A program made the position numbers and the translations under genes. Positions 35,666 to 47,761 of a stretch of DNA of 64,000 nucleotides are shown piece by piece (positions within the stretch are counted from its first letter, which is position 1; each line of letters opens with the position of its first letter). The notes under the pieces were generated by a model that saw nothing but the letters and a program-made list of their open reading frames with translations, made no database searches and was not told the DNA's origin. Source of the DNA: Clusia tigrina. Lineage: Eukaryota > Arthropoda > Insecta > Diptera > Clusiidae. The stretch covers positions 29,630,516 to 29,694,515 of the forward strand of contig OV050030.1 in assembly GCA_920105625.2 (NCBI GenBank). The letters are read 5' to 3'.

Positions 35666-35886
35666 TTATTTGATGCCTCCACACGCGTTGCCAAATGTAT
35701 TTGATACATTTTACTTTACATTACGCTTTACTTATCTCATATCATAGTTTGGGAAAGCCCGTTGTCTTGAACTTGATTACTATTTACCGATGTATTATAC
35801 TCGTAAATGCACTTCTATTATTTTAGCTTGGTCACAAACCAAGGGCTTGGGTCAAATGCAGAAGATGCCCACTACTTTCATGAGTT

Positions 35887-36128
35887 TATATAGATAGCGG
35901 GAGGCAGTTATTTGTAGTTTGTATTCAGTTCCGAACTATGTTTCAAATCAAAAGCACAAAATTTAGTTCTGCTAGCGGATTGATCTTCCGCTGGCAAGGT
36001 GAGTTTTTTCTCTCAAACCAATCGGAACAGAAAATTTGTTGTTTGAGAATTTCATTGTAAAAATTGCATCTATAATTTTTACAGAGAGGAGGGACAGATG
36101 TTATAAATTTGATATGATCGTCTTATAA
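35887..36128 (+). other. Candidate short two-exon transcript (34 codons)
   Basis: TATATAG lies at 35887-35893 and TCAGTT at 35925-35930. An ATG at 35938 opens MFQIKSTKFSSASGLIFRWQ into a GTGAGT donor at 35999. A TTTTTACAG acceptor at 36076-36084 would join a second piece ending in TAA at 36126-36128. Each signal is good individually, but the product is tiny, has no signal peptide and no known relative. TATA-to-initiator spacing (40 bases) is long. Confidence 0.2.
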
Positions 36129-36188
36129 ATCTTCGCAATACAAGCATATAACTATCATATGTTGTTGATACTGCGCCATGTGTACGGA
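36115..36188. repeat. Direct repeat flanking the Tc1-like remnant, copy 1
   Basis: Shares TGATCGTCTTA, CTTCGCAAT, GCATATAACT, TCATATGTTG and CAATGTGT/CCATGTGT blocks with 36835-36921, which lies on the other side of the transposase remnant. Confidence 0.65.
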
Positions 36189-36344
36189 CTAAAGTCTACA
36201 TACAGCTACTGTTTATATTGTTTTCGTGAAAATATGCTATGCGATTCCATTCCGGCCAAGTTTGTCGACTTGTTAAGCAGGATGATAACTGTCTCCATCT
36301 AAAATTTGTTGTAGTAAAATACTTTTATATATAAATCGGTAAAT

Positions 36345-36800
36345 TTAACCCTCAATAAACGCCATCCTTCCAACGCCAGAAGCTGTTATAGCTCCTTAAA
36401 CCATTACGTTGCGCCGCCGTACTTCACAGTTGGTGCCAAATTTTTGTGTTGCATATGTGCATTTTTCCTCCAGCTTTTGGCTCGGCCACCACTCCCAAAT
36501 GTATTGTACCTCGATTCGTCAGTAAATACAATCTTAACCAGAAATCCTTTCCTTCAGCAATATGCGCCAGAGCAAACTCGGGTCTAAGATAGCTGTTTTT
36601 TCCGATTTTAACGATGTGCTACTGAAAAATCCATTAGTATTAAGAGATCTTTATATAGTTCTTGGATGGACATTCATTTCCGACACTTTAGCGACATATT
36701 CGGCTAATTTTGTGGCACTGATTCTCGGATTTTTTTAAACTTCTTTTAAGATGGAACTTACATCTCTACTGGTAAGATTCTTTGGGCCACAGGCCAAACT
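36345..36800 (-). pseudogene. Tc1-like transposase remnant
   Basis: Read from 36800 downward, the motifs are a helix-turn-helix part (LTSRDVSSILKEV, NPRISATKLAEYV, SEMNVHPRTI), an interrupted centre, then the first catalytic region (VFTDE-like in a shifted frame, YNTFGSGG) and HGG-like TVKYGGATVMVWGAITASG with a terminal FIEG. Only the N-terminal half and first Asp region survive; the second and third acidic residues are absent. The order fits Tc1 rather than mariner elements. It is flanked by diverged direct repeats at 36115 and 36835. Confidence 0.7.
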
Positions 36801-37329
36801 TTACTTTCATAGGAATCTGTCTTATTGTAGCTTTTGATCGTCTTAGTAGTCTTCGCAATCAGCATATGAGATTTATTATGCTTGCATATAACTCTCATAT
36901 GTTGGTACTGCACAATGTGTATGTAGAAATTTACATCGATAAAGTTAGAGAATGTTTTTATGAGTCTACTAGAATTCTAACTTAGCTCGTACTTGGCCAG
37001 CTGTGGCTGTAAATAAGTCAGCTCACAGTGCTCTTTTATGTTTGACTCATTCAACTTAGCACTTAAAATGCTAGTAATAAACTTATTCCATATAAATAGG
37101 CTCTTCTTTGCTTTTTTCAACCTTATAACACAATTAACAAGGAATCTATTTGATTCCTACTCATTACAAGTAGAAGAAGTTTTATAGAACTTTTTCACCG
37201 GATTGTCTTCTTTTACGAAATACCTTTTTTGAATCCTTAGGAATAGTTGGAAATTTTTCATCATTAGTTCCTCGGTTTTCGGGTAAAATATTATTTTATA
37301 CATGTGGCAGCCATGGCGGCACAACTGAA
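36801..37329. other. Non-coding stretch with repeat copy 2
   Basis: The second copy of the flanking repeat is at 36835-36921. The rest has no recognised feature. Confidence 0.45.
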
Positions 37330-37760
37330 TGCATTTCAATAGGGGATCACGCTACTGGGCCTCACTACGAAAACTTAGACAATCCAAGCTCATGATTGGA
37401 GACCACAACTCAAAACGTGCAGCTCTATGTCTACAGTTAAGCAAAAACAATTTAAGAACTCTGACAGGTCACCTCACAGGCCACTGTCGTTTAAGAAGCC
37501 TGAAGTATGAAACTGGGTCTCTCACCAGTAAACATGTGTAGGTTCTGCACGGAGGCAGAAGCAATACCAGAGCACCTTCTAATGAACTGCGAAGCTTTAG
37601 CTCGCAGTAGGAAGAAATATCTGCGGCATTCCAGGCCCGAGGACAGAGACATTGGAGCAATGAACACCAACTCAGTTCTAAGCTTCCTTAGAACTGTTGG
37701 ACTAATAGAAGACCTTTAATAGGTACATGCAGGAGGAGTACAATAAATCAAGTTGGTCGA
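37330..37760 (+). mobile_element. 3' fragment of an LOA/I-like retrotransposon
   Basis: It encodes RYWASLRKLRQSKLMIGDH, LSKNNLRTLTGHLTGHCRLR, then after a one-base shift a full zinc knuckle (MCRFCTEAEAIPEHLLMNC) and a C-terminus VLSFLRTVGLIEDL with a stop at 37717-37719. About 40 bases of untranslated sequence follow, including AATAAA, and no simple tail is evident. It is 5'-truncated. Confidence 0.8.
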
Positions 37761-38615
37761 GGTGCATTTTCCTTCTTTATTTCATTCATTCATTCATTTC
37801 ATTAAATTGGGGACAAATGAAAATTGTCATGTCTGTTTTATGTATAAATATTTCTATACAAAATATATGGGAGGGTTTTTTGCTGATATTCGAATGGGTA
37901 TTCTTCACAGACTTTATTTTTATATATCTACATATATTTTTGGTGGAAGAGTTTGAACATTTTTTCGACAGATCTAAATTTTCACAAAATCGTGGATCAT
38001 TTGCAAAGCTTGAATTAGCTTTTATTTATTACTCATACTAGTATTCTAGGTCTTCCTTCTAAAATGGTATCTTGCTATGTAAGGTTGTTACCAAAGCTAT
38101 ATAGTTTCAGTAACCTCCTTCAAAGACGAGAATATTTCACTTAAAAAAACACTGAGGCTGCCAGTTGCTAAGTTCTCCCATATTAAAGAAGTTATCACAT
38201 CTTTACCCTATTCAGCAAATCAGACATACCCGAACAAGATGAACTTAATAAACTTTTATTTGAATATGTGATTTTAATACACAAGCATACGAATATACTC
38301 GAACTTTGTCATTTATGTATATAGTCATACCCTAATAATGGCAAGCCAAAATTTTGACAAATTTTACATTGCAGACAAGTCAATTAAAGTGTCCACAAGC
38401 CAATTACATTTGCCAAAAACTCGCTGCAAGCATTATAAATTTAACTGCACGAACAATTTCAATTATTAGAAAACAGGTTGAAATTTCCTCCCATAATACA
38501 CTGAAAATCTGAAACCAAATAAAACGCAATTAAATAAGAGAAAAAAAAGTGAGCAACTTTCTACAATAATTATAGTAAAAGTTATTAAACTGCAAGAAAT
38601 CTCTAAAAGAAGTCC
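37761..38615. other. AT-rich non-coding stretch
   Basis: A hydrophobic open stretch at 37727-38041 overlaps the end of the retrotransposon fragment and looks accidental. Nothing else recognised. Confidence 0.45.
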
Positions 38616-38622
38616 AAAAAAA
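38616..38622 (-). terminator. RNA polymerase III T7 terminator
   Basis: Seven T residues on the minus strand, 22 bases after the tRNA-Asp 3' end. Confidence 0.85.
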
Positions 38623-38644
38623 GTTTGAGTCGACGGACAAATCA

Positions 38645-38716
38645 CTCCCCGACGGGGAATTGAACCCCGGTCTCCCGCGTGACAGGCGGGGATACTAACC
38701 ACTATACTATCGAGGA
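38645..38716 (-). tRNA. tRNA-Asp (anticodon GTC)
   Basis: A 72-base cloverleaf read on the minus strand from 38716. The acceptor arm TCCTCGA pairs with the 3' TCGGGGA-type strand (with G-U pairs), the A box contains TAGTATAGTGG, the anticodon loop reads CTGTCAC (GTC), and the B box is GGTTCAATTCC. There is no intron. CCA is not encoded, as expected in eukaryotes. A T7 tract (38622-38616 on the minus strand) terminates RNA polymerase III. It matches the usual insect tRNA-Asp sequence and looks functional. Confidence 0.97.
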
Positions 38717-39473
38717 TTGGTGGCGACTTCTCGAGCTGGTATTCTTTTGCATTTCCTGGCAGCAGAAAGCCTACCGTAGAAAGTTATCAATTCATTTTAT
38801 AAATAAGAATTTGGCCTACATCCAGTTATCAAAAAACAAACAAAATTCAATAAATGCTCGGCCGTATCAACAGAATTTGCTACAATATTAAAAACAAAAA
38901 TTCAAAGGCATAAATTTAAAGGTCCAATATAAACAAAAATATGTTTATTTATGTGTTATTCTTCTAATCTATATTTGCATTTGTTTGTTTGCCGTTCTGC
39001 GATACGAGTTGTTGTTGTTTTGTGTATCAAATTAGAAATCATAAGAAAAGAGCGCTAAAATTAAAAATAGAAACAGAATTCAATCTTGTTTAATGCATTG
39101 TGAATTGCTGCTGTTAGTGGGACACAATTTTTGTTTTCTCTTTGGCCATTGATGAATGAATCTGTAGCTGCCGTTAGTTCACCTGATAGCTTCATAAAAA
39201 AGCAACACTAAATCATTTGTAGGCGTATTGTTGGCTTGACGAAGTCTATTCACCAACACCACTGCAAGCAAAATCATTTTCAGTTAAGTACCTCGGGAGA
39301 AACTTGTGAACACAATAATACATAATAATTATCTGCATCGACCGAGTTTGGCAGCCTATGAGAAGGTGCGATTTTCTAGAGATTGGATTGCGGTGCAGAG
39401 CAATGCAATGCAATATAATTTGGGAACACTAAAAAAATTGTCTTAATACATAAGCAAATAATATAATTAGTTA
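38717..39473. other. Non-coding stretch
   Basis: Flank of tRNA-Asp; no gene or repeat recognised. Confidence 0.45.
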
Positions 39474-39675
<202 letters not shown>

Positions 39676-39679
39676 TATC

Positions 39680-40978
39680 GGGTTTTTCAATAAGAGCGCT
39701 ACAAAAGTTTTTTTAAATAAAACAAAACCGGTTTTAGATATCAATGAAATTCTTTATTCCTGTGAAAGTACGTTCGATGCCATTATGTATGGACCTCGAT
39801 TTCTTTTGCATGGCCACCACGGGCACGCTTGCAGAAGTCCAGACGCTGAACCCACTTTTCAACGGTTTTCAAGCATAAATCGGCCGATACTGCTGCAATT
39901 TCACGTTCGATATTCGTACGAAGTTCATCAATCGTCGCTGGCTTGTTGGCATAGACCATAGACTTGACGTAGCCCCACAGCAAATAAACTAACGGCGTCA
40001 AATCGCACGACCGACTCGGCCAATCGACTGGGCCATTTCGTGAGATAACACGTTCACCAAACTTGGTTTGCAGTAAATTGATTGTCGCATTCGCTGTGTG
40101 GCTTGTGGCGCCGTCCTGTTGGAACCACATGTCCTCCAAGTCCATATTATCCAATTGGGGCCAAAAATATTCGGTTATCATTGAACGGTAGCGATTCGCA
40201 TTCACAGTAATGTGCCGGTCTTGATCATCACGGAAGAAGTACGGCCCAATGACGCCGCCGGCCCATAAACCGCACCAAACCGTAATTTTTTCGGGATGCA
40301 ATGATGACTCATTGAGTACGTGTGGATTGCTGTCTAACCAAAAACGCATATTTTGCTTATTGACGAAGCCATTCAGCCAGAAATGAGCCTCATCGCTGAA
40401 GATGATTTTCCGATGAAAATCCGAATCATTTTCAAGTTGTTGCTCAGCCCAATTCACGAACATACAACGCTTATGGTGGTCAAGCGGCTTCAGTTCTTGC
40501 GTCAATTTGATCTTGTAAGGATGTAGGCCAAGATCTTTTCGCAAAATTCGCCACAACGACGTCACAGAGGTGCCCAACGCTTGAGAACGAGGTGTGAGAG
40601 ACACATTTGGGCTTTCTTGAACTGAAGCCTCAGCGGCAGCAATATTCTCGCCACTACGGGCACTTCTTTGTCTCACTGGCACGGGAACATTTTGTACTGT
40701 GCCTGTGGATTCAAATTTTTCCACTAGACGCTCAATTTTTGATCTGCTAGGACAATTATGACGACCAGAAATTGGACGTAGCGCTCTTAAAGTTGAGGCG
40801 ACTGACTCCGAATTTCGGTAGTAAATTTTAATAATTTCGACTCGTTGTTGGCTCGTATGTCTTTGCATGATGAAATGGCAATCCTTACTGAAGAGAAATG
40901 TCAAAAGAGCGGGAAAAAATATGGCGTCGTTTGCTGTCAATATCGATTTACTTTTGTAGCGTTTCTTTTGAAAAACCC
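39680..40978 (-). mobile_element. Near-complete DD41D-type mariner element
   Basis: The terminal inverted repeats are 39680-39708 (starting GGGTTTTTCAA, ending CGCTACAAAAGT) and 40950-40978 (reverse complement), 29 bases with four mismatches. They enclose a single full-length transposase. Both flanks are TA microsatellite, so the TA target duplication cannot be told from the array. The element length, about 1.3 kb, is usual for mariner. Confidence 0.9.
39783..40868 (-). CDS. DD41D mariner transposase, open but lacking the third catalytic Asp
   Basis: A 361-residue frame without stops begins at the ATG at 40868-40866 ([20 protein letters not shown]); the 24 codons upstream are non-homologous. 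Two N-terminal helix-turn-helix regions ([31 protein letters not shown]) bind the inverted repeats. The catalytic domain shows [11 protein letters not shown] (first Asp) and [11 protein letters not shown] (second Asp). At the third site the family pattern DLTPLDYFLWG is here [11 protein letters not shown]: a GTT Val codon at 39987-39989 replaces Asp. The gap from the second Asp is 41 residues, which is why I call DD41D. With the triad broken, the enzyme should not cut DNA, although it might still bind the ends. The C-terminus [17 protein letters not shown] is complete. Confidence 0.9.
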   Translation of the reverse strand: MQRHTSQQRVEIIKIYYRNSESVASTLRALRPISGRHNCPSRSKIERLVEKFESTGTVQNVPVPVRQRSARSGENIAAAEASVQESPNVSLTPRSQALGTSVTSLWRILRKDLGLHPYKIKLTQELKPLDHHKRCMFVNWAEQQLENDSDFHRKIIFSDEAHFWLNGFVNKQNMRFWLDSNPHVLNESSLHPEKITVWCGLWAGGVIGPYFFRDDQDRHITVNANRYRSMITEYFWPQLDNMDLEDMWFQQDGATSHTANATINLLQTKFGERVISRNGPVDWPSRSCDLTPLVYLLWGYVKSMVYANKPATIDELRTNIEREIAAVSADLCLKTVEKWVQRLDFCKRARGGHAKEIEVHT

Positions 40979-40980
40979 TT

Positions 40981-41449
<469 letters not shown>

Positions 41450-42160
41450 TAGGTAAGTAGGTAGGTAGGTAAGGTGGCCGCCCGCAGAGCGCACTAAGGC
41501 TATCATTGACCCCTCCTGATACCGCATGAAACACAGGTCGCATCCCTTTCAAAGGTCAAGCCATTTGGAGCTTTTAGTGAAGCAGTTGATGGAGCTAATC
41601 TTTTTATTTCAGATATCTCCCAAAGAGTCCAGAAAGTAGTCGCATAGGAAAGTGAGCCTCAGTCTGGACAACGCTGGACACGTGCCTAACAGGTGTACAG
41701 TGGACTCTTCCTCCTCCTCCTCGTCCATGCAACTCCTGCAGAAGTCGTTAGAGGCAATCCCCAGCCTACACCTGTGAGTGCCCAGAGCCCAGTTTTCCGT
41801 TAGGTCGCTAATCACGGAACCTATACTTTGTCTATTTATAGCCATTAGGTCCTTAGTTCGCTTGACATTTATCTCTGGCCAGGTTTGTCTAGCTATTTTA
41901 CATCCAGAAAATTCAGACCAGCGCCTGCCCGCTGTGCCTAAAGATATTCTATTTACTAAGAGTTTACATGTGGCAATAGGAATACTGAAGTTAGTCCTAT
42001 CTGGTTCAATTGGTATGGTAGTACCCTCACGGGCAAGTTCATCCGCTTTTCAGTTCCCTGGAATATCTCTGTGACCGGGAACCCATCACAGATACAGACG
42101 GGTCTGCTTAGCTATCTCGTCTCGGCAGCTCTTGACGACTTTTGAGGTGATAATATCCTA
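41450..42160 (-). mobile_element. (GGTA)-tailed LOA/I-like retrotransposon, 3' part
   Basis: Close relative of the plus-strand copy at 55761-56757. Downward from 42160 it carries the end of RNase H (TRLYL, PGNEILQGT-like) and the C-terminal region with LMAINRQSIGSVISDLTENW, GTHRCRLGIASNDFC and a zinc knuckle (CRSCMDEEEEEESTVHLL). It ends in untranslated sequence and, on the plus strand, GTAGGTAGGTAGGTA at about 41456-41470. A stop interrupts the C-terminus after LDSLGDI. It is 5'-truncated and dead. Confidence 0.85.
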
Positions 42161-43032
42161 TACAAATTACCTAATTGCTAGTCTCATTCAAGGCACGTGA
42201 ATTCAAGGCTCTGAGAATTGAGCGGGAGCGATCCAGTAAATGCGTCGTTACACTCCATTAAAAAGCCATTAAGTGTTTTTAAACTGATAAACAACCTTTG
42301 AAGTGTTTTATATATAAAAAAAAATCTTTAGCCCAATTAATAAATCAATTAGAATTTACAAGCGCGAAATGAACATAGTTGATCAAAGCTGATAGAATCC
42401 AGTTTACCAAATTTTAGTTTCAAGCCATCACTAAAAATTTGCACTGTATTCTGAAAAGTTACTCATCCACTGAGTCACTCTTCAATTCTTCGCTACTCAA
42501 CGATATAGAAAATTATCATTCACTGACTGCAGAAATGTTCTGTGAGAGAATATTCAAATAAATATTCGATTAGCTCTGCGACTATAGTTTTTAATTCGAT
42601 ATATCGATGGAAAATTTGGACTTAATATAAATTATAATTGATAATAATTAGTTATTAAAATTCAAAAAGTAATTGTGAGTTACTATGCTCGAAGAAGAAC
42701 ACATTCAATACAAATTAAATAAGAAAACACATAAAGTAACAGAAAGGCACATTTCATAAGGCTGAATATGTGTACAGAAAAACACAATTATTGAAGTCCA
42801 GTATAACCTTCTTACAAGGACACATCGAATTTGTAAAAGACTTTACTATATTAATACCGAACAATCGTAGTTGATAATGCAAGGGACGAAATGTTCATCT
42901 GCTACTTTTCATAAAGATCCAAGATTAAGCTATGAGTGGTAAAATAAACCATAACATATAGGAAAAATCAGTTGGAAAGCATGATAAATTACCAGTAGGC
43001 TCTGCAATATTGTAGTCTAATGTATAACGAGG
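42161..43032. other. AT-rich non-coding stretch
   Basis: No gene or known repeat recognised. Confidence 0.45.
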
Positions 43033-43830
43033 TGAAGTAGGTAGGTAGGTAAAATAGCTTTCGACCTCGGGTCGCCTCAATTAGCAATAGTGCCGTTTTG
43101 TTGCTATGTCCTCGCGAGCCTAAAGAAAATAGTAATATACTTTTGTGTGTGAAGTACTGCGACCAAAAATATCTATTGTACTACTCTCTGCTAATAGGAT
43201 ATCCCTAGAAAATCTCTTCCAACCCCAAGTTCGTCTCCCTGCTCGTTACCTTTGATCCTTACGTATCCGGGGACTCAGCAAAGGCTGACGTTATCTTTGC
43301 CTAGCTGGTTTAGTTTCTTACGACATTCCCATACTTTGAGTCTAATTTGTAAGAGCTTAGTGCTCGAATAGCAGCTTGACCCTTCAATAATATGGCTATG
43401 TCTATGTATGTATTTTGTATTTCCTACTCAAATTAATCTTTGTGAATCTTCCGATGGCGTGGATTGGAACATGCCTGGGTAGTTTTCCACTGGTTTGGAG
43501 TATCTACTTCGGGACCCCTTTCATTTTCCGACCCATCTGTGTACCACATGATTGTTTTTTCTTTAAAAGAATATGTTGTATTTAAACCGCTCCATTCCTT
43601 TTTGTTGCTTAGTTTAGTCACAAAGCATTTCTCAGAGTTAAACGTTTTCTGAGACCTGTCCAGAGGATAATCCAGAAGGGAGTAATCAGTGTCTGGGTTT
43701 GTTCGGTTCCGTTGTTCTTCATAAAGCCTAGTAATTTACTTGTCTCCCTTGATTCTGACTGCAGTTGCGAGGGCTCTGTGTGTACGTCTCCAACGCAAAA
43801 GTACAATCAGCAATTCCCATTACCACTGCC
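43033..43830 (-). mobile_element. (ACCT)-tailed LOA/I-like retrotransposon with internal deletion
   Basis: Downward from about 43830 it carries FNSEKCFVTKLSNKKEWSG-like linker sequence, then RNase H: IMWYTDGSENERG (first Asp) and a shifted block with AILLKGQAAIRALSS, where the catalytic SDSQ has become LKGQ. WVPGYVRIKGNE follows. From 43145 the 3' untranslated block of the (ACCT) family follows directly, ending in CTACCTACCTACTTC on the minus strand. The C-terminal knuckle is absent, so either one copy has an internal deletion or two insertions abut. Confidence 0.75.
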
Positions 43831-44439
43831 TGCTCTTGAACGCTGAATAAGGAGTATACCCAACGAACGGATATACAGCGTGTGAAGCTTCATCAGCATT
43901 TCCTTACATGTGCGATCTAAAGCATTAATTTGCCCTAAGTATGCACAAACGCTGCTGCCTTGCCATAATTGCAGACACCACATATATATTTAATTCTGTA
44001 GAATAAGGAAAATTATGATATAAATTCAATCAATTAATATAATAAAATTGAAATATACTTGTGAAGTCAAACAATCCACAGTGTTTTCCTTTGTCGCCAA
44101 TATCAACCACAAGGTTAATTTAAAAATACTACTTGATTAGCCATAGCACTCTTTCGGTACTGTACCCAAAGAGACATCAGACTTCAAGTATTGCACTTGA
44201 AGTTATCATCAGGATCCTTCGGTATTGCACCCAAGGAATCGGAAATCGAGTAGTAAACCAACTAATCGGTATATAAACAGGCTCTCTTTTGCACTGCTAT
44301 ATTTAATAACCTTCGATCCAACATATCTTCTACTGCTGCTGTTGCAGAAGTTCTCATTGCCCAACTTATCCCAATGCACGCACATCATTGTATTTTGCTC
44401 AAATCTATTTGAGTTGACTGAAGTGTTGTTCTTCTAGCC
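43831..44439. other. Non-coding stretch with a small hairpin
   Basis: ACTTCAAGT (44181-44189) and ACTTGAAGT (44195-44203) form a perfect 9-bp stem with a 5-base loop. Around it, TTTCGGTACTGTACCCAA and TTCGGTATTGCACCCAA are diverged direct repeats (about 44152 and 44218). Confidence 0.5.
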
Positions 44440-44885
44440 GATCAAATAACTCCATAGATCACGATTGGTCGGACCATCATAGTAAGAATCCAGTGCAGAA
44501 TACTAGGTTCACAACCCCAGGACTTGCCCGCTATCCTTCTGCTTATCACTGTAATATGCTTGGCTTTCTTTGTAATACTATCGACATGCCCTTTCAGCTT
44601 GCTTTACAGTACTAGCCTCAGATATTCAACTTCTGTCTTTGGCACGGTAGTTTCTCCTAGAATTTGAATGTCCCGCCACCTTGGAAGTTTCATTTTTTTA
44701 AAATGAGACTATTGTGGTTTTAATGGGATTAATGTTCAATCCTGTTGACCTGCACCAATGACTTATAATTCTTTGATCTCTTTGCACTATATCACAAAGG
44801 GTCTCCCCGAACTCACCTCTTGCTATTAAGACAATGTCGTCAGCGTAACCTTGGCATTCTATGCTCACCTCCGACAGTTTCGGTA
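44440..44885 (-). mobile_element. LOA/I-like RT fragment
   Basis: The minus strand from 44885 encodes the RT motif C (QGYADDIVLIARGEFGETL) followed by SHWCRSTGLNINPIKTTIV, VEYLRLVL, KGHVDSITKKAKHI and SWGCEPSILHWI. No other domain survives. Both the upstream RT and the downstream RNase H are missing, so it is truncated on both sides. It abuts at its 5' side the segment 44891-45004 shared with the Helitron flank. Confidence 0.78.
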
Positions 44886-46624
44886 GTTGTTCTTCAACCA
44901 AAGATAATATACAACAAGACTATGCAAATCAGCCAAAGAGAGCGACGGAAACTCTATATGTAAATACTCTTTGCTTCAACCACCAGACCTTGCATGTGAA
45001 CATCCGCTGGTTATGTTTACAATTAAACTTCCGCAGATGTTTCCGTCGATCTTGTTGAAAGAAGAAACCATGCATTCTAGCAGATATGATTATTTTATTC
45101 TGAAAGCACTGATATCACCCTTCAGGAGCCACTTCAGAAAAACTGTCGTAGGATTCTGCCGTTGGTTCTGATTATAGTCTACTGTATATAGACTTGTCTT
45201 AATATTTTCTTTCTTCATACCATTCAGAATAATAAATAATTTTACCCAATCTTGATACAAGGTCATTTTGAATTATTAACCCGAATTGTAACCAAATCAC
45301 AGTTACAAATATATTGTATTTTGGAAGCTTTGCCGTAGTAAAACATAAACATATTTCAATAATATGCCTTAACTATTGGTAATGAGAAACGGAAGTGTAA
45401 TGGGAAGTGTAAATAATGGGAATATATATTATTGAAATCATTATACTAAAATTATTGGCTCTCCAATGCCAAAATCAAATAATATGTTAACGAATACAGT
45501 TGTATTTGGCCTCGGGTGTTAATGCTGACTAACGATGTGAGGCAAACACAACGCCTAACCCAAGCGGTATCTACAAACGCGCCCCACCCATTTCCCTAGC
45601 AATTACCGCAAGCCTTCACTGATATCTGAGTTATTCGTACTTGTGTCTCGCATTTCACTTGAACTAATTTTGTTTGTTGAACTTTTTCCCATTTTCACTA
45701 ATTTCACTTAAATAACTATTTAATATGCATTCGAAAAAACAGTCTCATTTTCAGTAAAATGTCCCATTTAAGCGCAAAGTTGTTGCGCTTTTTTGTCACC
45801 ATCTGTCAATTTAATAGCACAGCCAGATATGCCAATGTTCAAGTGACTGTCACTCATTTGTAACACTTATTTGAAATTATGTTAAGCACTTTAAAGTTTA
45901 AATAGCAATTATTATGATAAGTGTGTTCATTTAAATTGATAGATACAATTTCACAAATTGTCAACTGTTATCAAACTAACAATGATTTCAGCAATTTGAA
46001 TGCTTTCATATTTGATGCGAAAAGTAAACAACCGCAAATTTATTCGTAGACAAGCAAATAAGTAGCATTAAATGCACGCATGCGCAGGGCCACCTGCGGG
46101 AGAAATACCAATAATGAAAACAACAACAATAGGAAAACCATAAACAATACAAACATTGTTATAAAACTACGAGTAGTGGAAATAAAATTGCAAGTAAATT
46201 GACATAATCGGTCGTTCCGACTGATGCAGATTCACTATATTGAGATGAAGCTCTTTGTCAAGCCTTCTATTTGATATGGACATATGTGATCAAATCCATT
46301 AAGCATTCTTAATGCAGAGTGAAACTGAATACTGAAACAGAATATAATAACAAACAAAGACGTGAGCAGTATATAAAGACTTACAAGAAGTTAAAATTGT
46401 AGTTTTTATCCTCCGGCATTACATATTTACGTTTTCGAAATGATTCTCATAACTTTATATAGTATATAAAATGATTGTTCGGTGGATTTGTTGGTACTAC
46501 TATCACACTAGAGGTCAAACTATCCAAGTATATCTTAATGCTACTTCTTTACAAGATACAGGAACTAATAAAAGTTAATGGTATTTATGCCGATTGTTGC
46601 CAATATCAAAGCAACTCATGTAGG
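44886..46624. other. Non-coding region with a segment shared with the Helitron flank
   Basis: Bases 44891-45004 match 32278-32186 (minus) with the same frame (STKDNIQ, then YVNT-CFN). Farther on, 45500-46120 is less AT-rich and contains GCATGCGC-type sequence near 46080; it may be regulatory. No gene seen. Confidence 0.4.
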
Positions 46625-46740
46625 CATTCTAATAAGTAGGTAAGTAGGTAGGAGTGGCCGCCTAGCTTTCCAAAAGCACACTTGAGCTCACCTAATGGCA
46701 CGTTGTGATATCACGGTGTGGCGCTAATCAAGTACAGACT
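46625..46740 (-). mobile_element. Solo 3' end of a (GGTA)-tailed LOA/I-like retrotransposon
   Basis: TAGGTAAGTAGGTAGGAGTGGC at the left is the inverted tail. The block TTGTGATATCACGGTGTGGC resembles the 3' untranslated part at 34280-34315. No coding sequence remains. Confidence 0.6.
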
Positions 46741-46974
46741 AAAATTCTCTTACTGAAAGATGGTGATAGTCAGCACAAGGACAGCGCCGGGAGAGGCACG
46801 ACTTCACCATTATGTCGCAGCAAACGTTTCAATTATGTATTAGTAACAGCTCCGGTCAATATTTCTCTCGATTCTTTGGATATATTTTCTTCACAATAAT
46901 TTCGAAAATAAATGTACATGTTATGATATTTATATCAACATTTATAGAGCTCACCTGAAAACCAAATTTTTTCA

Positions 46975-47395
46975 ATTTAATTCTAAAAATAGGATCTTTG
47001 CAACAGAATAGGGTTAACTCTAAACTCGCCCAGACTAATATTTTTATTAAGCGGCAAAGTCACGATTAAACGGCCATAGTCATCTCTTTTGTGCGTGTCT
47101 TCGATTAACGTTTCACAAAGTGACTCCTCAGGAGTATGATAACGCTTCTCGGTAAACTCTTCCAACTGCCAGGCCGTGGTTATAGCTTTTGTAAGATCGA
47201 CATTCGAACAAAAGGAAGATGTAATCTTCTGTGGATGGCATTCGTTATTAACCTTACCGAAGAGAACCCAACCGAACACAGTTTTTTGTGCGACGGGTGT
47301 TCCAGTAGTGTCTTGTCTAATTTCCGGTTCTAATAAGGTCGACATTTCATCAGAACCAATCAGAGAATGTCTATGTGACTCGCAGAAGTAAGGGT
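46975..47395 (-). mobile_element. BEL/Pao LTR retrotransposon pol fragment
   Basis: Downward from 47395 the frame reads SHRHSLIGSDEMSTLLEPEI (the DILIGAD-like end of the aspartic protease region). It continues TPVAQKTVFGWVLFGKV, SFCSNVDLTKAI, QLEEFTEKRYHTPEE and RLIVTLPLNKNISLGE before stopping near 46983. This is the protease to reverse transcriptase linker of BEL/Pao polyproteins. The RT itself, integrase and LTRs are missing. The 120-codon piece is free of stops, so the fragment is fairly young. Confidence 0.78.
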
Positions 47396-47761
47396 CAGTT
47401 ATAAATGAACCAGCAACTAGAACAAACGTGTTTTACCATTTCTTTACTCCGCAACGCAACAAATGTGTCTTTGGTATTCAGCATACTAGTTATATAGAAA
47501 GTGGTTAAATTTTTACTATTACTTATACAACTAATCGGAGTTATCAGTAGCGATGTCTTGCAGCCCAATATCTAATATAATTTTTAAGCTAAGCATTCAC
47601 AAAAAGTGAGAACACCCGCATATTAAATCATCTCGAGTGACGTATACCAACAATATTCAGCTAATCGAATTGTCCACACTTTCCTCACTTTACCAGAATT
47701 TACCAAGATTCGCCAACATTTGGTCTACCTGCCATTTGGATTTAGTGTGATTTCCGCACTA
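47396..47761. other. Non-coding stretch
   Basis: No LTR, primer binding site or gene identified beside the BEL/Pao fragment. Confidence 0.4.

Larger units (their letters stand above)
35666..36344. other. Mostly non-coding; holds a candidate mini-gene and a repeat copy
   Basis: A possible short two-exon transcript is listed separately at 35887-36128, and the first copy of a direct repeat lies at 36115-36188. Otherwise AT-rich without features. Confidence 0.4.
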
